This document shows positions 38,301 to 50,091 of a stretch of 64,000 bases of DNA, one piece after another. A program made the position numbers and the translations under genes. The stretch is from assembly GCA_018697195.1 (NCBI GenBank), contig CM031858.1:130503712-130567711 (forward strand). The letters are read 5' to 3'. The notes under the pieces are model-generated. The model did no database searches and was not told where the DNA came from. It worked only from the letters and a program-made list of their open reading frames with translations. This stretch comes from Certhia americana. Taxonomy: Eukaryota > Chordata > Aves > Passeriformes > Certhiidae. The first letter of the stretch is position 1. Every line of letters starts with the position of its first letter.

Positions 38301-39954
38301 GTTCCCTGCTAAAATACATGTCTAATGTCACTGAGACAATTTCCATCTGAGAATAGTCTCCTCCTACCTCTCCAAGCCCAGAGAAGCAGCTGGGACCAAG
38401 CAACCAGCTCACTGACTTAAAATCAGAGGAGGTGGAGTCCCAGTTGCTTAAAGTAGTGCAGAGCCTCAGGCAGGGCAGCATGCCCAGGTGCAGAGGTGTC
38501 CTCGCAGTTAAAACCTGTGCTTCTCCAGTTTTCATCTTTTGGCTTGCATGCATTAGGTTGTTGCCAAATAAAAGTCTTCAAGAATTTTTTTTTCTGCATA
38601 GGATCTGCAGTGCTGCCAAGTCTGAACTTCTTGAGTGTCCTCATCCTCCAAGTGCCCTCAAGGACTTCCTGAGCGGCTTTTCCTACAATGCCCATGGGAT
38701 GGGCTAGGGAAGTCTAACCCATCCTTGATCCCCTTCTGATCACTGAGTATCTCCCAGGAGAGAGGACCTCTTGGCAAAAGGAGCTGCTGCCTTGAAACAT
38801 ACCTGCACAGAGCCAGCCCAAGCCCAGAAGCACCCAGACATCCTCTGCTAGCTAAAGATAACCTTGTGCTCATCTTCTGCCATTTCTTCATTAAAGTAGG
38901 TCTGTCTTCAGATGTTTCAGCCAATGAGTAAATTGCTGACAGTTAATTCTGTCCTAGACATAAGAAAATGCTTCGGGCAACTGGGCTTTCATGTCAGTCT
39001 ACATGCCATCTACATATTACCATAATAAAAAATGATTTTCAATATTTTTTTTTCTAATTTGGAAGTGTTTATCAAACATTTCAGCATTTTCTGTGGCTCT
39101 TTTCCACTTTTTTAATTAAAAAAGAAAAAAGAATCCACAGGACAAGATACAGAATTTCCTGTTAAGAAAATTGGAATAAAATATTTATCTTTGGGTCTCA
39201 TTAATCACTACAGTTTCATTGCATCTGGGGATCTGTGGTTTCATCCTCCCCAGCAGTCCACACTCTCTAACCCACTGTATCTTCTGTAGAGCACAGAGGT
39301 CAGACTGTGTCTTGGCAGTGTTATTCTGCACTCTACTATTACCAGAAATGCTGCTTGCTGATTTTTTGTTGACACCCTGAATTTGCCCTGTCAATTTTCT
39401 TTGCTTCATAATGAGCACATTGCAATTAAATGCTCATTGCAAGCAACTTACTTCTTTTCTATTTGTTGCTTTCCTCACCCTTTTTAATCAGCCTGTTGTT
39501 TTTCATGGTTGAATAAGTATAAATAATTAGCACATCAGAAAAATCAAATATCTCTTGTTGAAAATTATTGAGACTGAAAAGGAGGCTGCATCAACCAAAT
39601 TGGTTTCTGCAATTGTTTCTTTCCTCAGTTCTACTCTGTGAAACTTTCTAACAGACTTGGGAAATATGGATAAGGTTAGCCACAGCTTTGTTAGAAAAAG
39701 AAATATCTCCCCAGCTCCCACAGATTTTTCCCTGAGGGTCTATTTATTTAGTGCTGAGCTTTGCCAGACCACTTGATACTTCTAACACACAAAGGCAGTT
39801 ACAGTATATAAATGATTCAGAGATACATTTTGAAGTAATTAAATGGAGAGCAGCCATGTAGAAAATTAGTCAAAATTAGTGTAAAATTATGATAACCACC
39901 ATGCTGGGTATTGAGTGCAGTGGAAGCTGCAAGGGTAGTGGAAAAAAGGGGAAG
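35366..39954. other. Unique non-coding stretch, no gene seen
   Basis: Overlapping ORFs on both strands at 36336-36690 and 36612-37021 come from one locally GC-rich patch followed by AT-rich DNA. No domain or repeat was recognised. A short tandem duplication (TTGCCCACTTC, twice) lies near 38221-38243. Confidence 0.5.
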
Positions 39955-40140
39955 GATTATGGTTTAATTCATGGTCCTGGAAGTCAAAAGATCAATGTTC
40001 AGTTCTAGTGCAACCTCAAGCAGCCCACCTAACTTCTGTTCCTCATCTTGCAAAGGGGGGTAATCGCTCTCTGCTACAAAGAAGTAAATTTACCAACTTT
40101 TATAAAGTCTTTTTAGATGCTGTGATGTAAAATGCATTGA
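39955..40140 (+). repeat. Ancient SINE relic, MIR-like
   Basis: Read on the plus strand, the order CTGGAAGTCAAAAGATC, CAACCTCAAGCAGCCCACC, TAACTTCTGTTCCTCATCTT and GCAAAGGGGGGTAAT follows the MIR core (CTGGAGTCAGAC, GACCTTGGGCAAGTCAC, TAACCTCTCTGTGCCTCA, TCATCTGTAAAATGGGGATAA). The match is collinear over about 100 bases but heavily diverged, as expected for a repeat family older than birds. The 5' tRNA-like head is nearly unrecognisable. Confidence 0.6.
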
Positions 40141-43100
40141 CACCAGGGTCAGGAGGATTTTCCTTCCTAGAAATCTTTAGGAAAAAAAAGAAACTATTTA
40201 CGTAGCTTATTTACTTTGGAAAGCATTCTCAGAGATGTTTTCAATAGTAAAGTCAGATGCTCCTTAACTTTTGGGAGAACTTCATCATCCTTGACTCTGT
40301 CCACATCCTGAGCAATTCTGTTTATTCTGTTTTATTCTTATTACATATGAAGAACTGTTGCTCCTTCCTCCTCTCCATATCCCTTCCTGTGCTCAGGGTG
40401 TAATGCTGAGCAGGATGGAGGAGAAAAGCATTTGTTGTGAACCAGGGCATAAGGTACAGCCTCGGCTGAAGGTGCTGGTGGAGCAAGACTTGAGGGACAA
40501 TATCCTCTGAATTAACCTCTAGGATGTGTCCATCACCTGTCTGCTCCCTCTCTACACCTCCTGCCTGGAACATGCCTTGGTGAAGTGGATGGGGTTGGGA
40601 CAGCATCTTGCAGGGGTGCAACAGAGAAAAGGGATTGTAATGGTTTTGTGTCAAAACTGCTTTCAGTGTGCATGAGGGTGTGCATCCAGTGCCAGCATGT
40701 GCTCAGGGACAGAAGAATGAGTACAGTCAGGAGTCCTCTCTGCTCTGGTCTTCAGAGGAGCCCCCAGAGAGCAGTACTAGATATCCATATATACAGATCC
40801 TCACTATCTCTGAACCTTTTCTTTCTGTGAAACACAACCACACTCTGCTATGACCAGTAACCTACTCTGTTGTTGCAGCCATTGCCTGCAAGGCTGGGCA
40901 CCTCTGCTTCCCCGGGCTTTTCCTGTTCTCTACTGTCTCTTACCTGGTGAATTGCCTGTGAACTCTTGGAGGAAGGAATGTAGTTTAACTCTGTGTCTGT
41001 GCACAGGTTCTGTCCCTTGCTGGTCTTTAGTTAATTATTTTAATGTGGGTAAAAATAACATTTGTCACTTCATGCTTACTTCCATCAAAGCTGTTGAGGT
41101 CTCAGATTATTCCAAGGGGTTTAAAGGCATGTGTAATTCCTAGAGCAGGAGGCTCTGAATGATACAGGTTTAGACAAAATTTGTTTATGCCTGATGGAAA
41201 AGACAGGCTCGATTGTATTTAATTTACCTGTTGTTACCAAGTATAAATGTTTCAATAATTTTGATTAACATTTTTTTAAGATCATGAATAAAAAAAACCC
41301 AAATTTGTGAGTGTTTGCAACCAAATGGTTATGTTGGATGTGTCCTAGGTGAAAGGCAAATCCTAGTCTTGTATGTTCAGGTAAGGCTCTGGACACAGCA
41401 GAGAGAGGAAAGCAAACAAGTCTGATAATAAAACCAACGCTGTAGGTGATATTCCAACAAAATTTTGGGGAATCTTTGTTACTTCCAGAGCTAAGAAGCA
41501 GATTCTTCCAAGGTGTGGCAGGAGCCAACAACAACAGAAACAATCTGAAAGCCTGGTTTGGCTGTAGAAGTTGAAGAGGAGTCAGGTTAGGTGTTTGCTG
41601 CAGCACCTTCAGATTAAATCAGCCACTGGGGTAAGAGGCCCATTGGAAAAACAGGAAAAGCTGTGGTGAGAAGAAAAAGGTGTTGGTGATGAGTCATCTG
41701 CTAAGGACCAATTTCTGTATGATCCAGGCCAAACTAAGGTGATTCCTACTCTGAATTTTGAACAAGGTATTTGAAAGAAAGTGGAGGTGAATTGATGGAG
41801 GAATCTTTATTGAAATGGGGTCACCTTGATTTGTCCTTTTACCATCAGTCATGTTTTATGTTCCAGTCTAATGAGGAGTGTTTAGGAAGTGTATGAGGTA
41901 ACCAGGAACAGGCTGATTTTATTTTTCTCCCTGGAATACAGTACTAAGTCGTGTACTCACTGTTGTTATGGGGGACCTCGACCTTGCCACCTGGCCATGG
42001 GAATGTTTTGGACCTCTGTGTCCAACAAGTCCCTCCTCTTCCATAGAGGCCTCCATGTACAGGGCCTGATGGAAAGCTCCATACTGGCACCCATGGCACT
42101 GCTCAGGCACCCAAGGAATAGCAGAGGGAGAGGGAGGGCAGGTATGAAGGCAAAGAAAGAGCCAGTGAGAGTGAAATGTAATGGGCTGGAAGGACAATGA
42201 TGATGGGAATGGGAGAAGAGACTGTCAGTGCTCAGAAAGATGCAGAGTTCTAATAAATCAATTAAATAGCATGAAGCTCTTCTGACAAAAATGGGAAGAA
42301 TAATTTAGAAGAAGTAAATTAAGGAAGGTTAGAAAGATCACAAGATAGAAGAAAGCAGAAGAAAGGCCAGTTAGATTGAAGAGAGAGACAGCGAGGAAAG
42401 CAGGCATGGTGGTGTGAGAAAGAAGAAACTCTTGGGTGCCAGTGGGTCAAGAAGGAAGAGCACACACAGAAAGCCCATGAGTGACCAGGGCAGAGCTGCT
42501 GATGGAGAGGATGAGAAGGTGCAGCCTTGGGGGCTCTACCCCAGGGTTGTCTTTTGCAGGCCTCTTCCACTGGCAGCTTTCAATGGGAGTCTGATTTTAC
42601 TGGTCAGTGAGGGGTCTTGGGATTTAGCTCTTTAAGTCATAATATGCTGATGTAACACAGCTGTCAAATTGTGTAATTTACATTTATATAACCCCTGTTA
42701 TTCCAATCTGGACTAAGAAAAGATTGCACCCTGCCAAAACCTTTCCTGCTTGAAACATGATGAAATATTACCTCACTAACACTGCATGTACTAATTAAAG
42801 TACACTAATTAGTTATTTGAGAGCCCAAAGGTTAGGCACACATGGATTACCCACTGTAATTTGTGGAGGGAGGGGGAGCACGCATACAAAATAGTCTCTC
42901 TAGTGTTCCCAATGGGAACATTTACTCCTTCCTGCCTCAAGCTGCTTTTGGCCACTTCTTTGAAGCTGCATTAAGATATGTCTACCCGAATGCAAACGTA
43001 ACAACAATGCCACTTATGCTCTGTAAAATCCTGTCTAGAAATTGGCACATTATTTTTGCTTGGACCTCTTTTATTTGGGACAGTTTCCTGACCTGTTCCC

Positions 43101-45202
43101 TAAGTAGAAGCGTGTGGGAAGATACTGCAGCATGAGCTTGCAAACTGATGCGGTGTGGGGGCAGCTTGAAGGCTTGGGCAGCCTTCAACTCTCTGCTGCT
43201 TTGGGTCTACAACATTCTCAGTGCAGGAAGACACAAGAGCTCGATGATGCATGATATCAAGGGATGTGGTCATGGCTGCACAGCCCTTTTCAGGACTGTG
43301 TCTACATTATTATTACTTGCATGCAATTTTCTGTTCATATTAGTCCAGTGTATATAGGCCCCATTAAAGAATGGGGGTGTTTGTGTTGCATGCAGTACCA
43401 GCTTGAAGAGAAAATACAGTATCTAAAGTATCTGCCTCAGAAGGCTTGCAATCTGCATGATTTATTTGGCAGAGAAGCAATTTATTTATTCCTTTCTGGT
43501 TCTTTGCTACCCACTTGTAAAATGTTTATGCGAGCTCCTCTCTGATGGCTAGTACTTCTTTAGTTGAATTATTTGAACTTTGAAAACAAATTCTTTCTCT
43601 CACTAATGGATTTCCAGTACTGTTTCTCACATGTTTCTCTTCAGCTATTTCTCTCTGTAAAAGGGTCTGAGACATTTCACTGGGAAATTTTTATGAGTCT
43701 GTCGGAAGACAAGGTTCTGGCCCATTTTCACCTAAAATCACCATGATTTGAGGGCCTGGAAGTTTTAAGCCACAATGGTCACTTTTCAGCCGATCCTCCC
43801 AGCAGCAACCCAGTCTGAGAGTTTTCTGTGGGAAAGAAAGTTGGGGCATAAGTTCCTCTCAGCTAGCTGAGGTAATTGAACCATGGTGATCGCCACATAT
43901 TTGGTGGGACTTACTCTGCCAAGTGCCAAATAGAAGAGAGGAGGCTGCTTCTCATAACTTTCTAGCAGCCTTTTGTGAGCAATTCACCATGGGTTGCCTA
44001 TACCCTTATTTGTGTAAATTATCTGTAGGTGCTGAGTGCTTCTGCCTTTCCCTTATGTACAGAATGCAAACATGTAGCTACTAATGTCATGTATTAATGG
44101 GGTCATCAGCACAAGCAGAGCCAAGCCCCTTCATTTCCCTGTGTGGTTTTTTTGTACCTGAAATACTCTTTCTCCCCCTACATAATACATGTAAAATTCC
44201 CTGAGCAGAATATTAGTCTTGGGTGTTTCTCTTAGCTTTAGTTTGCATATTTCCTCCTCTGTGAGCATGAAGTCAGACAGGTCCCAAGAGTCAAAGCAAA
44301 TATCTCAAGTGCAGTCTGGAAATCGCTGAAGTTCCCTGCTCTTTTAAAGAGGATGGCTCCATTGTTGTACACTGCCATGTTCCCCATCCAGCGCCAGCTC
44401 CATGCCAGGATACTTCCCTGAATGCTGATGTCTCACCCCAAGGCAGGTAATGCACAGACAGAAGCAAGAACTTGTGAAGAAAAAGCTTTCTAAATGGGAT
44501 GGGGAAACTCATGTGGAAGGAAATGGACTTTCATCTTCTCAAATAGGGAATCCAGCACAGTGGAGGTCACTTCATGTATGATTAATTTTATTCCTTATGT
44601 TATAATGAAGCATGCTTTTTTTGCTCCCTTTCTTTTGGTCTGTTTGATTTCCCATTAATTTTGAAGTCCCCTTTGTAAGCTTGAAGTAAATTGTGCCCTT
44701 CAGTGTTTGCTGAATTTGGTTTACCCAGCACCTTTCAGGTCTGAGCCTTAGCATAGAGCTGACACAGATGCTGAATGGTAAAATACAGACGTTGCCTCAG
44801 TCTGAGTTTTGCATTATCATGATGTCTGTCTCTAAAGGTATTTTCATGGTGTATACCTCTAAAACAGCCACATGCAAAGGGATGAATTTGTTGTTGTACT
44901 TATCCTCTGCTTCCCAGTGTAGGAAATTGCTTCTCAGAACTAAGCTTCCCTCAGAAGATCGCATTTGATAGATTTACTCCAGAAATTTGACAAGATAAAT
45001 TTTGAAAGTGAAGCCATAATTTAGACATAATATTTCAGGTACAGGATCTGTTTTTCAAGCTTCTTTGCTGTTTAGAAGTTAAGTAAAGGTTTGTGCTTGT
45101 TTAATTTAGCTTTGATGATTGACTTTCAGGTTGAACACTGACAAAAAGAGAGAACTTCTCACTGTGATGTATATGTTTACTTAAAAAAACTCAACCCAAA
45201 CA
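40141..45202. other. Unique non-coding stretch, no gene seen
   Basis: ORFs up to 113 codons on both strands (for example 40322-40654 minus and 41265-41606 minus) lack family signatures. No LTR or LINE was recognised. Confidence 0.5.
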
Positions 45203-45232
45203 ACACATACACACACACACACACACACGCAC
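45203..45232. repeat. (AC)n microsatellite
   Basis: About 14 AC units with one interruption (ACATAC) near the left end, followed by an A-rich tract. Confidence 0.92.
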
Positions 45233-47300
45233 AATTTATCAAAAAAAAAAATATTTATCCAAAAATCCAAACCCAAAACCAAAACACATCAGAGAAGTCT
45301 GGAGGAAGATTTTTGTCCCATCATCCTGTTGGAGTGCATCATTCCATGTATGGGATAAGCTGGTTGAAGAGTCTGCAAGTCCTGCAGGTTTATAGGGATT
45401 ATATATTTTCCTTATGGAAAAATATATAAAGAGAAATTTGCTGCTAGGAGGATCAGCACTAGAGAGCCCTTAGCATCAGATCTTTTCTTGTGAGAGAAGC
45501 TCCACACAGAGGGGGATGAAGTTCTGGTGCAGCAGCATGTGAGGTTTGCTTGGATGCCCTTGGATGCTCCTTGCTGTCCTCCAGACCCCTTCAACAAGGC
45601 AGAGACATGGGCAGGTCACTGGAAGGCAAGTGATGGTGCATGTCTTGATGTCCAGCTCTCACACTGCCAGCTCACCTCAGAAGCAAGGCATCAAGAGCAG
45701 CATTACCTCTGCATTACCACCAGTTCTCCACAGATCCCTGCTCAGCACATTGGCTACTGTCAACCCCTTTCCAAGGGACTCAACTCCCTTTACTGTTTTG
45801 ATATCTGTAGACAGGTTAAACTCGAAATGGATGGAAGAGTTGCAGCACTAAGAAGGATACAGTCCTCAGCCAATTTAGGTGTCTAACTATGCCTTTTCCT
45901 TTCTGCTGCTGTGCTTTGACCTCTTTCTAGGCTAAACCATATATTCCAACAATAAACATCTCTGTAGATGGGTTGACACATAACACTCCTGATGTACAGC
46001 TCTGCACTGTGTCCTGAATTGTTATGGAAAAATGGCTGTGTCCACTAGAAAAACTTCTCTAGTGAGTGTCAGTTAAGATGGAGAGATGAGCTGTGTGCCT
46101 GACTATCTTATGCTTCTTCTGATGAGTCCCTGTGTGTATAAGAATGCTGTGCTAGATGTGCTTGAACTCATCTTGCCCCAGGGATGACCCACTGTCCCCA
46201 CCTGTCCACCCTCCTGCTCTTTAGGACAAGGAATAAGCAAAGTGTGTGTTGTCTGATTTCACCTCCCATCTTCCACCTATTTGAGCTAATCTTGGGAAGT
46301 GTTTCATTCTCCTGATGTAACACCTTCTGAGTACTGACTGACTAAACAGAAAAATGTCAGGGCAATATACTCCACATAATTTGTGGGAAAGTAACACAGA
46401 AGTAACAAAAGCCACTTTTCCCCTGTGGTTTTTGGTTCTATAAAATGGGGCTGGATAGGAATCCTGAGTATCCTTTAATAATTCCCAGATACTAATAAGA
46501 AATGATCCAGCAGCTTGTAGTAATTAAGATTTCAGGAAGAGCAACAAATGACTGTGACTTCTTCTGATCCACATCAACAAGACCACAAACCACTGATCTC
46601 CAAAGAAATGGTGCATCCAGAAAACCTACTAGATGGTTTTATGAAGGAGTCATTGTTTTTCAAAACAAAATGAATGTGGAAAGGACAATTTTTGGCAAAT
46701 AATTACATCTGTAATGGAAAACATATTGTCTCATTAAACTACACTCTTAATCTTCCTCTCTTATTTATCAGCTTTTGATGGAGCAGAGTCTGGGATTTAT
46801 ATTCTGTGCAATGTCCCACAGAACTTTTGTCCAGTAAAAAAAGGTCATCTGTAAATTTCACATAGGCAAGTGTAACATTTTCCTACCATAACATCATCTT
46901 TAAAAGAGGGGGGAAAAAAGACATGGCATTAAAAGTTAAAAGCTGCTGTAAACCTAAGAAAATACATTTGTTCAGCTGAGCCCACATTAAGCCTGATTTG
47001 CTTCATTTGGAAACAGCTGAAACGGGGTAATCTTGAGCTTGTAGTGAGAAATATCAATTTGACATGTAGTTGGTGTGCTAAGAGCTGCCCTGTTCCAATT
47101 AAAAATCCACTGTGTTTTTATGGTGGTATTCTGGAGGGTGTCTTGATTTGCTGATGAATGCTGACAGGACTATTAAAGCTGTGAAACAACATCACTTGAA
47201 TGTGGCACAAAATGAAAGAAAGGCACTGCCATGCTGCTCTTGGGTGTTATTATCCTGATTAAAAATTGGAGCCAAAGTGAAAATCTTACCTGGGCAATGC
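45233..47300. other. Unique non-coding stretch, no gene seen
   Basis: The overlapping frames at 45527-45886 have no recognised domain. No repeat family seen. Confidence 0.5.
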
Positions 47301-47333
47301 ATTTATTTATTTATTTATTTATTCCTTTAAAAT
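47301..47333. repeat. (ATTT)n microsatellite
   Basis: About seven to eight tandem ATTT units. Confidence 0.92.
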
Positions 47334-47684
47334 GACTTCATGGTATTGGTAGCTGTGTTTCCTGACAGGAAACCTTAAGGCAGTGTGATTAAATGAAGGA
47401 GCATTTCTTATTAACCCCTCTTTCTTGTGCCTAGAAGCACAGATGAAGAATGACTGAGTTTGCTGTGTGACAGTATGAATATGCAATGCTGAGAGTTGGA
47501 CAGGCCCCTGACTGTTAATGTTTTCTGGCACTCTTGGCTATTAAAAATCCTTCTCTCAGCAGAGTTTTGAGTCACGTCAGCAGGTCTTTGAAATGCAATA
47601 GGGAAAGAGTCACCTGGATAGAACATAGCCTTTCATTTGTCCCCTTAAACTGCCCATGACGAGCTGAAAATACCCGTTTTCCTC

Positions 47685-47707
47685 TTTTTTTTTTTTTTTT
47701 TTTTTTT
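47685..47707. repeat. T-homopolymer run (23 bases)
   Basis: An uninterrupted T-run followed by C and further Ts. It could be the reverse complement of a retroposed poly(A) tail, but no gene-like or LINE sequence was recognised to the right of it. Sequencing or assembly length error is likely at such a run. Confidence 0.85.
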
Positions 47708-49204
47708 CTTTTTGCCATATATTCAAAAACCTAGGAGTCATTTAAATGATGACTTGACCCACAAGCTAAGCAGCCAAGCAAGAGCTTCACCAGCTTGGGG
47801 TTTTGGTGCCAAATCAAACATCTCTCAGGCCCTTCTATGTGACATGTGGGAACAGGCAGATTAGAAATAAAGTAGGCTTCTTTGCATAAGGGCCAAACAA
47901 CACTTATTTTCTATGCATGATTATAGGGTGATTTGAATTGACTTTTTTCTCTCCTCAGCCAGCACATGAACAGAGTACATGGCAGAGTTGAGCACAGGCA
48001 GAGAACTGGGCATGGCTGGGGACCTGGGGGCAAAGAGTGATGCTGGACAGAGGGGCTGGCACCAGGAGCGGATGGTGCCTTCAGCCCTGAGATGAGGGAT
48101 CTTCTTCCCAGCCTTGTAAATAATGGGACAACTGGACTCACCTGATAGCCAGTGTAGAAGTGGGAATAAATAAGCACTCATTTTACATCCAATCAAGATA
48201 TTGATAAACTTAACTGAGGCACAAAGGCTGTGTGGAAAATGTATTTAATTGTCTATACGCCAGTGTCCCTAACCTGGTAATAAATTTGTCTGTATTGCTG
48301 TCACTGGGTGCTGCCCATAGAACTCACATGTCTGGAATGCAAAAGCCGTGAACATAACCTATTTAGGAAGAGTCAAGAGGGGAAGGGGAATGGCAAGCCA
48401 CACAAAATGAGCTGTTATCTCCTTCTGAGTCACTGCGCACCCTCTCCCTTTCCCTCTTTTCCTCCCCTACTCCACAGTTTGCACCCTGGCTTTGGGGGAC
48501 TTGAGAAGGCGTGTGAAGAGAAAACATCTGCTTTTGTCCCAGCAACTGCCAGGTGTCCCTGGAGAGTGCATGTCTGTGGCATGACATGCCCTTCACTCAG
48601 GTACTGGCAGAGTCTCTTTAACCTTGAGAAAAAAAGAATTATGTGTGTTCCTTGTTACTGTAGATTCCTGTGTACAAGAGTGTAGAAGTTGGGGATGCAG
48701 CATGGATATCATATCTAGCATGGATACTCATCTCTTTGAAGGAGCTGGTGAAACCTAGAGATTGCATAGAAAAAATCCACTCAAACCATTGAAGGGTTGT
48801 AAGGAAATGTCAATCAGCAACAAAAATTAAAACTTGGCCCTGCAAGGTATTATGAGAAGTAGCTGCACATGGGAAAGGGCCTGGTTATGTCTCTTGCATT
48901 TCTTTGTTCCTGGCATGGTTCACATGAGGTCATGAAAATTATGCCAAATGCTTTTCTATGTAAAAGTAGGAGATGTCTTTAATTAGGATTCAACAGAATT
49001 CACAAAATCACTGTAATAGGGTTTTTTAATGCATCCCTACACTGTGTGCTGGAATGAAAAAAAAGCATCTGTAAGATGCTAGAGGTTTCAATTTGAATTA
49101 TATATGCTGGATCTTCCATCTGTCAGCACTAATATTACAGATTTTTCAAAACATACTGATTTTGAAAAAATTTAGTGGAACTGATCACCTATATATAGTA
49201 TAAT
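47708..49204. other. Unique non-coding stretch before CR1 copy B
   Basis: ORFs of 88-125 codons on both strands overlap each other (47911-48196, 48308-48685) and show no domain. CR1 homology starts near 49205. Confidence 0.5.
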
Positions 49205-49208
49205 AGAT

Positions 49209-49381
49209 TTAACCTTAGTGGGTAGAAAAGAAATAATCACAGAGCTATATGTCAAGTATCATGAAGGGTTACACACTCCTTAGGAGGGACAGACCAGGAA
49301 GGTGTGGTGGTGGAGTTGCCCTCTGTGTGAGGCAGCACTTGGAATGTATTGAACTCTGTCTTGGAGTGAATGAACGACAGG
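49209..49381 (+). pseudogene. CR1 ORF2 endonuclease fragment, upstream of the LTR
   Basis: One frame is open and gives a typical CR1 apurinic-like endonuclease stretch (RRDRPGRCGGGVAL, then LECIELCLGVNERQ) that stops at the LTR junction. The continuation of this domain is found after the LTR, so this half and the piece starting near 50092 were one reading frame before the insertion. Confidence 0.9.
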
Positions 49382-49505
49382 TGTCTGCTAAGGAAGGCAG
49401 GAGCCTCCCTTGGAATGGAGAATTTAAACCCCCTCCCTCTGAATTATTATAATTTTGAAATTAAGGGGCTCTCAGGTGAAGATATGGGAATAGGAATAAC
49501 AGTTA

Positions 49506-49511
49506 TTTATT
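49506..49511 (-). terminator. LTR polyadenylation signal AATAAA
   Basis: TTTATT on the plus strand reads AATAAA on the minus strand, about 125 bp from the left end of the LTR. This agrees with a minus-oriented R-U5 end on the left. Confidence 0.6.
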
Positions 49512-49810
49512 AGGGGAACTAAAATAAACAATAAAACCAAAACATTTGCAGTATTACAAAGGAGGAAAAGAAACAAACAAATAAAACCCACTGACAGAGT
49601 CAGGATACAACCTTACACCCTGTGGGTCAGGGTGTTGGTGGCAGTCCCATTCAATGGTGGCTGCAGTCCTAGAGGCAGATGTGGCTCTGTTGAAGTGATG
49701 ATCCTGAAGAAAAATGGAGTTCTTTCACTGAAGGTCCAGTGGTGACAGATGGGCCTGGTCTTCCTCTGAGAATCCAGTGGAAAAGGCTGCCTTGGTGTTC
49801 CAACTCCCAG

Positions 49811-49820
49811 ATTTTTATCC
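49811..49820 (-). promoter_or_regulatory. LTR TATA-like box
   Basis: GGATAAAAAT on the minus strand lies about 300 bp upstream, in the transcript sense, of the AATAAA. That is a reasonable though long spacing for an LTR promoter and R region. Function is inferred from position only. Confidence 0.4.
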
Positions 49821-50091
49821 AGATAGGAATACTTGGCTCCTCCCCCTGGATGGAGCATTTCTCAGTGGGATGATGTAATTCTATCAGTGAGACTCAATGG
49901 CCCATTAGCAGAAGATCTCTCCCTGGAGGGAGGCTGGGTTGTGGAAGAGATAAGAAAACTGCCCCAGCTGGTTTCTTGACAGTTGGCCATTGACAGACAA
50001 TTACACCATGACCCCAACTCAGTTTCAAGAGATGGTGATAGAATACAGAGTTTTGGTCACATTTTGCCCTGCAACCCATGTCAACGATGAA

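Larger units (their letters stand above)
49382..50090 (-). mobile_element. Solo LTR inserted in CR1 copy B, minus orientation
   Basis: The sequence between the two halves of the CR1 endonuclease is unrelated to CR1 and has LTR layout on the minus strand: a 5' end near TGACATGGGTTGCAGGG, a TATA-like GGATAAAAAT (about 49811-49820), and AATAAA from TTTATT at 49506-49511. It resembles a family common in songbird genomes, recognised from general familiarity. The left end starts TGTCTGC at 49382. The pentamer AACGA occurs at both junctions (49373-49377 and 50083-50087), a possible target duplication, but the ends could not be fixed to better than about 10 bp. No internal ERV genes are present, so it is a solo LTR. 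It is younger than the CR1 copy it interrupts. Confidence 0.85.

Noticed and set aside
47685..47707. T-run considered as the tail of a processed pseudogene on the minus strand
   Set aside because: No gene-like sequence was recognised to its right and no flanking duplication was found.
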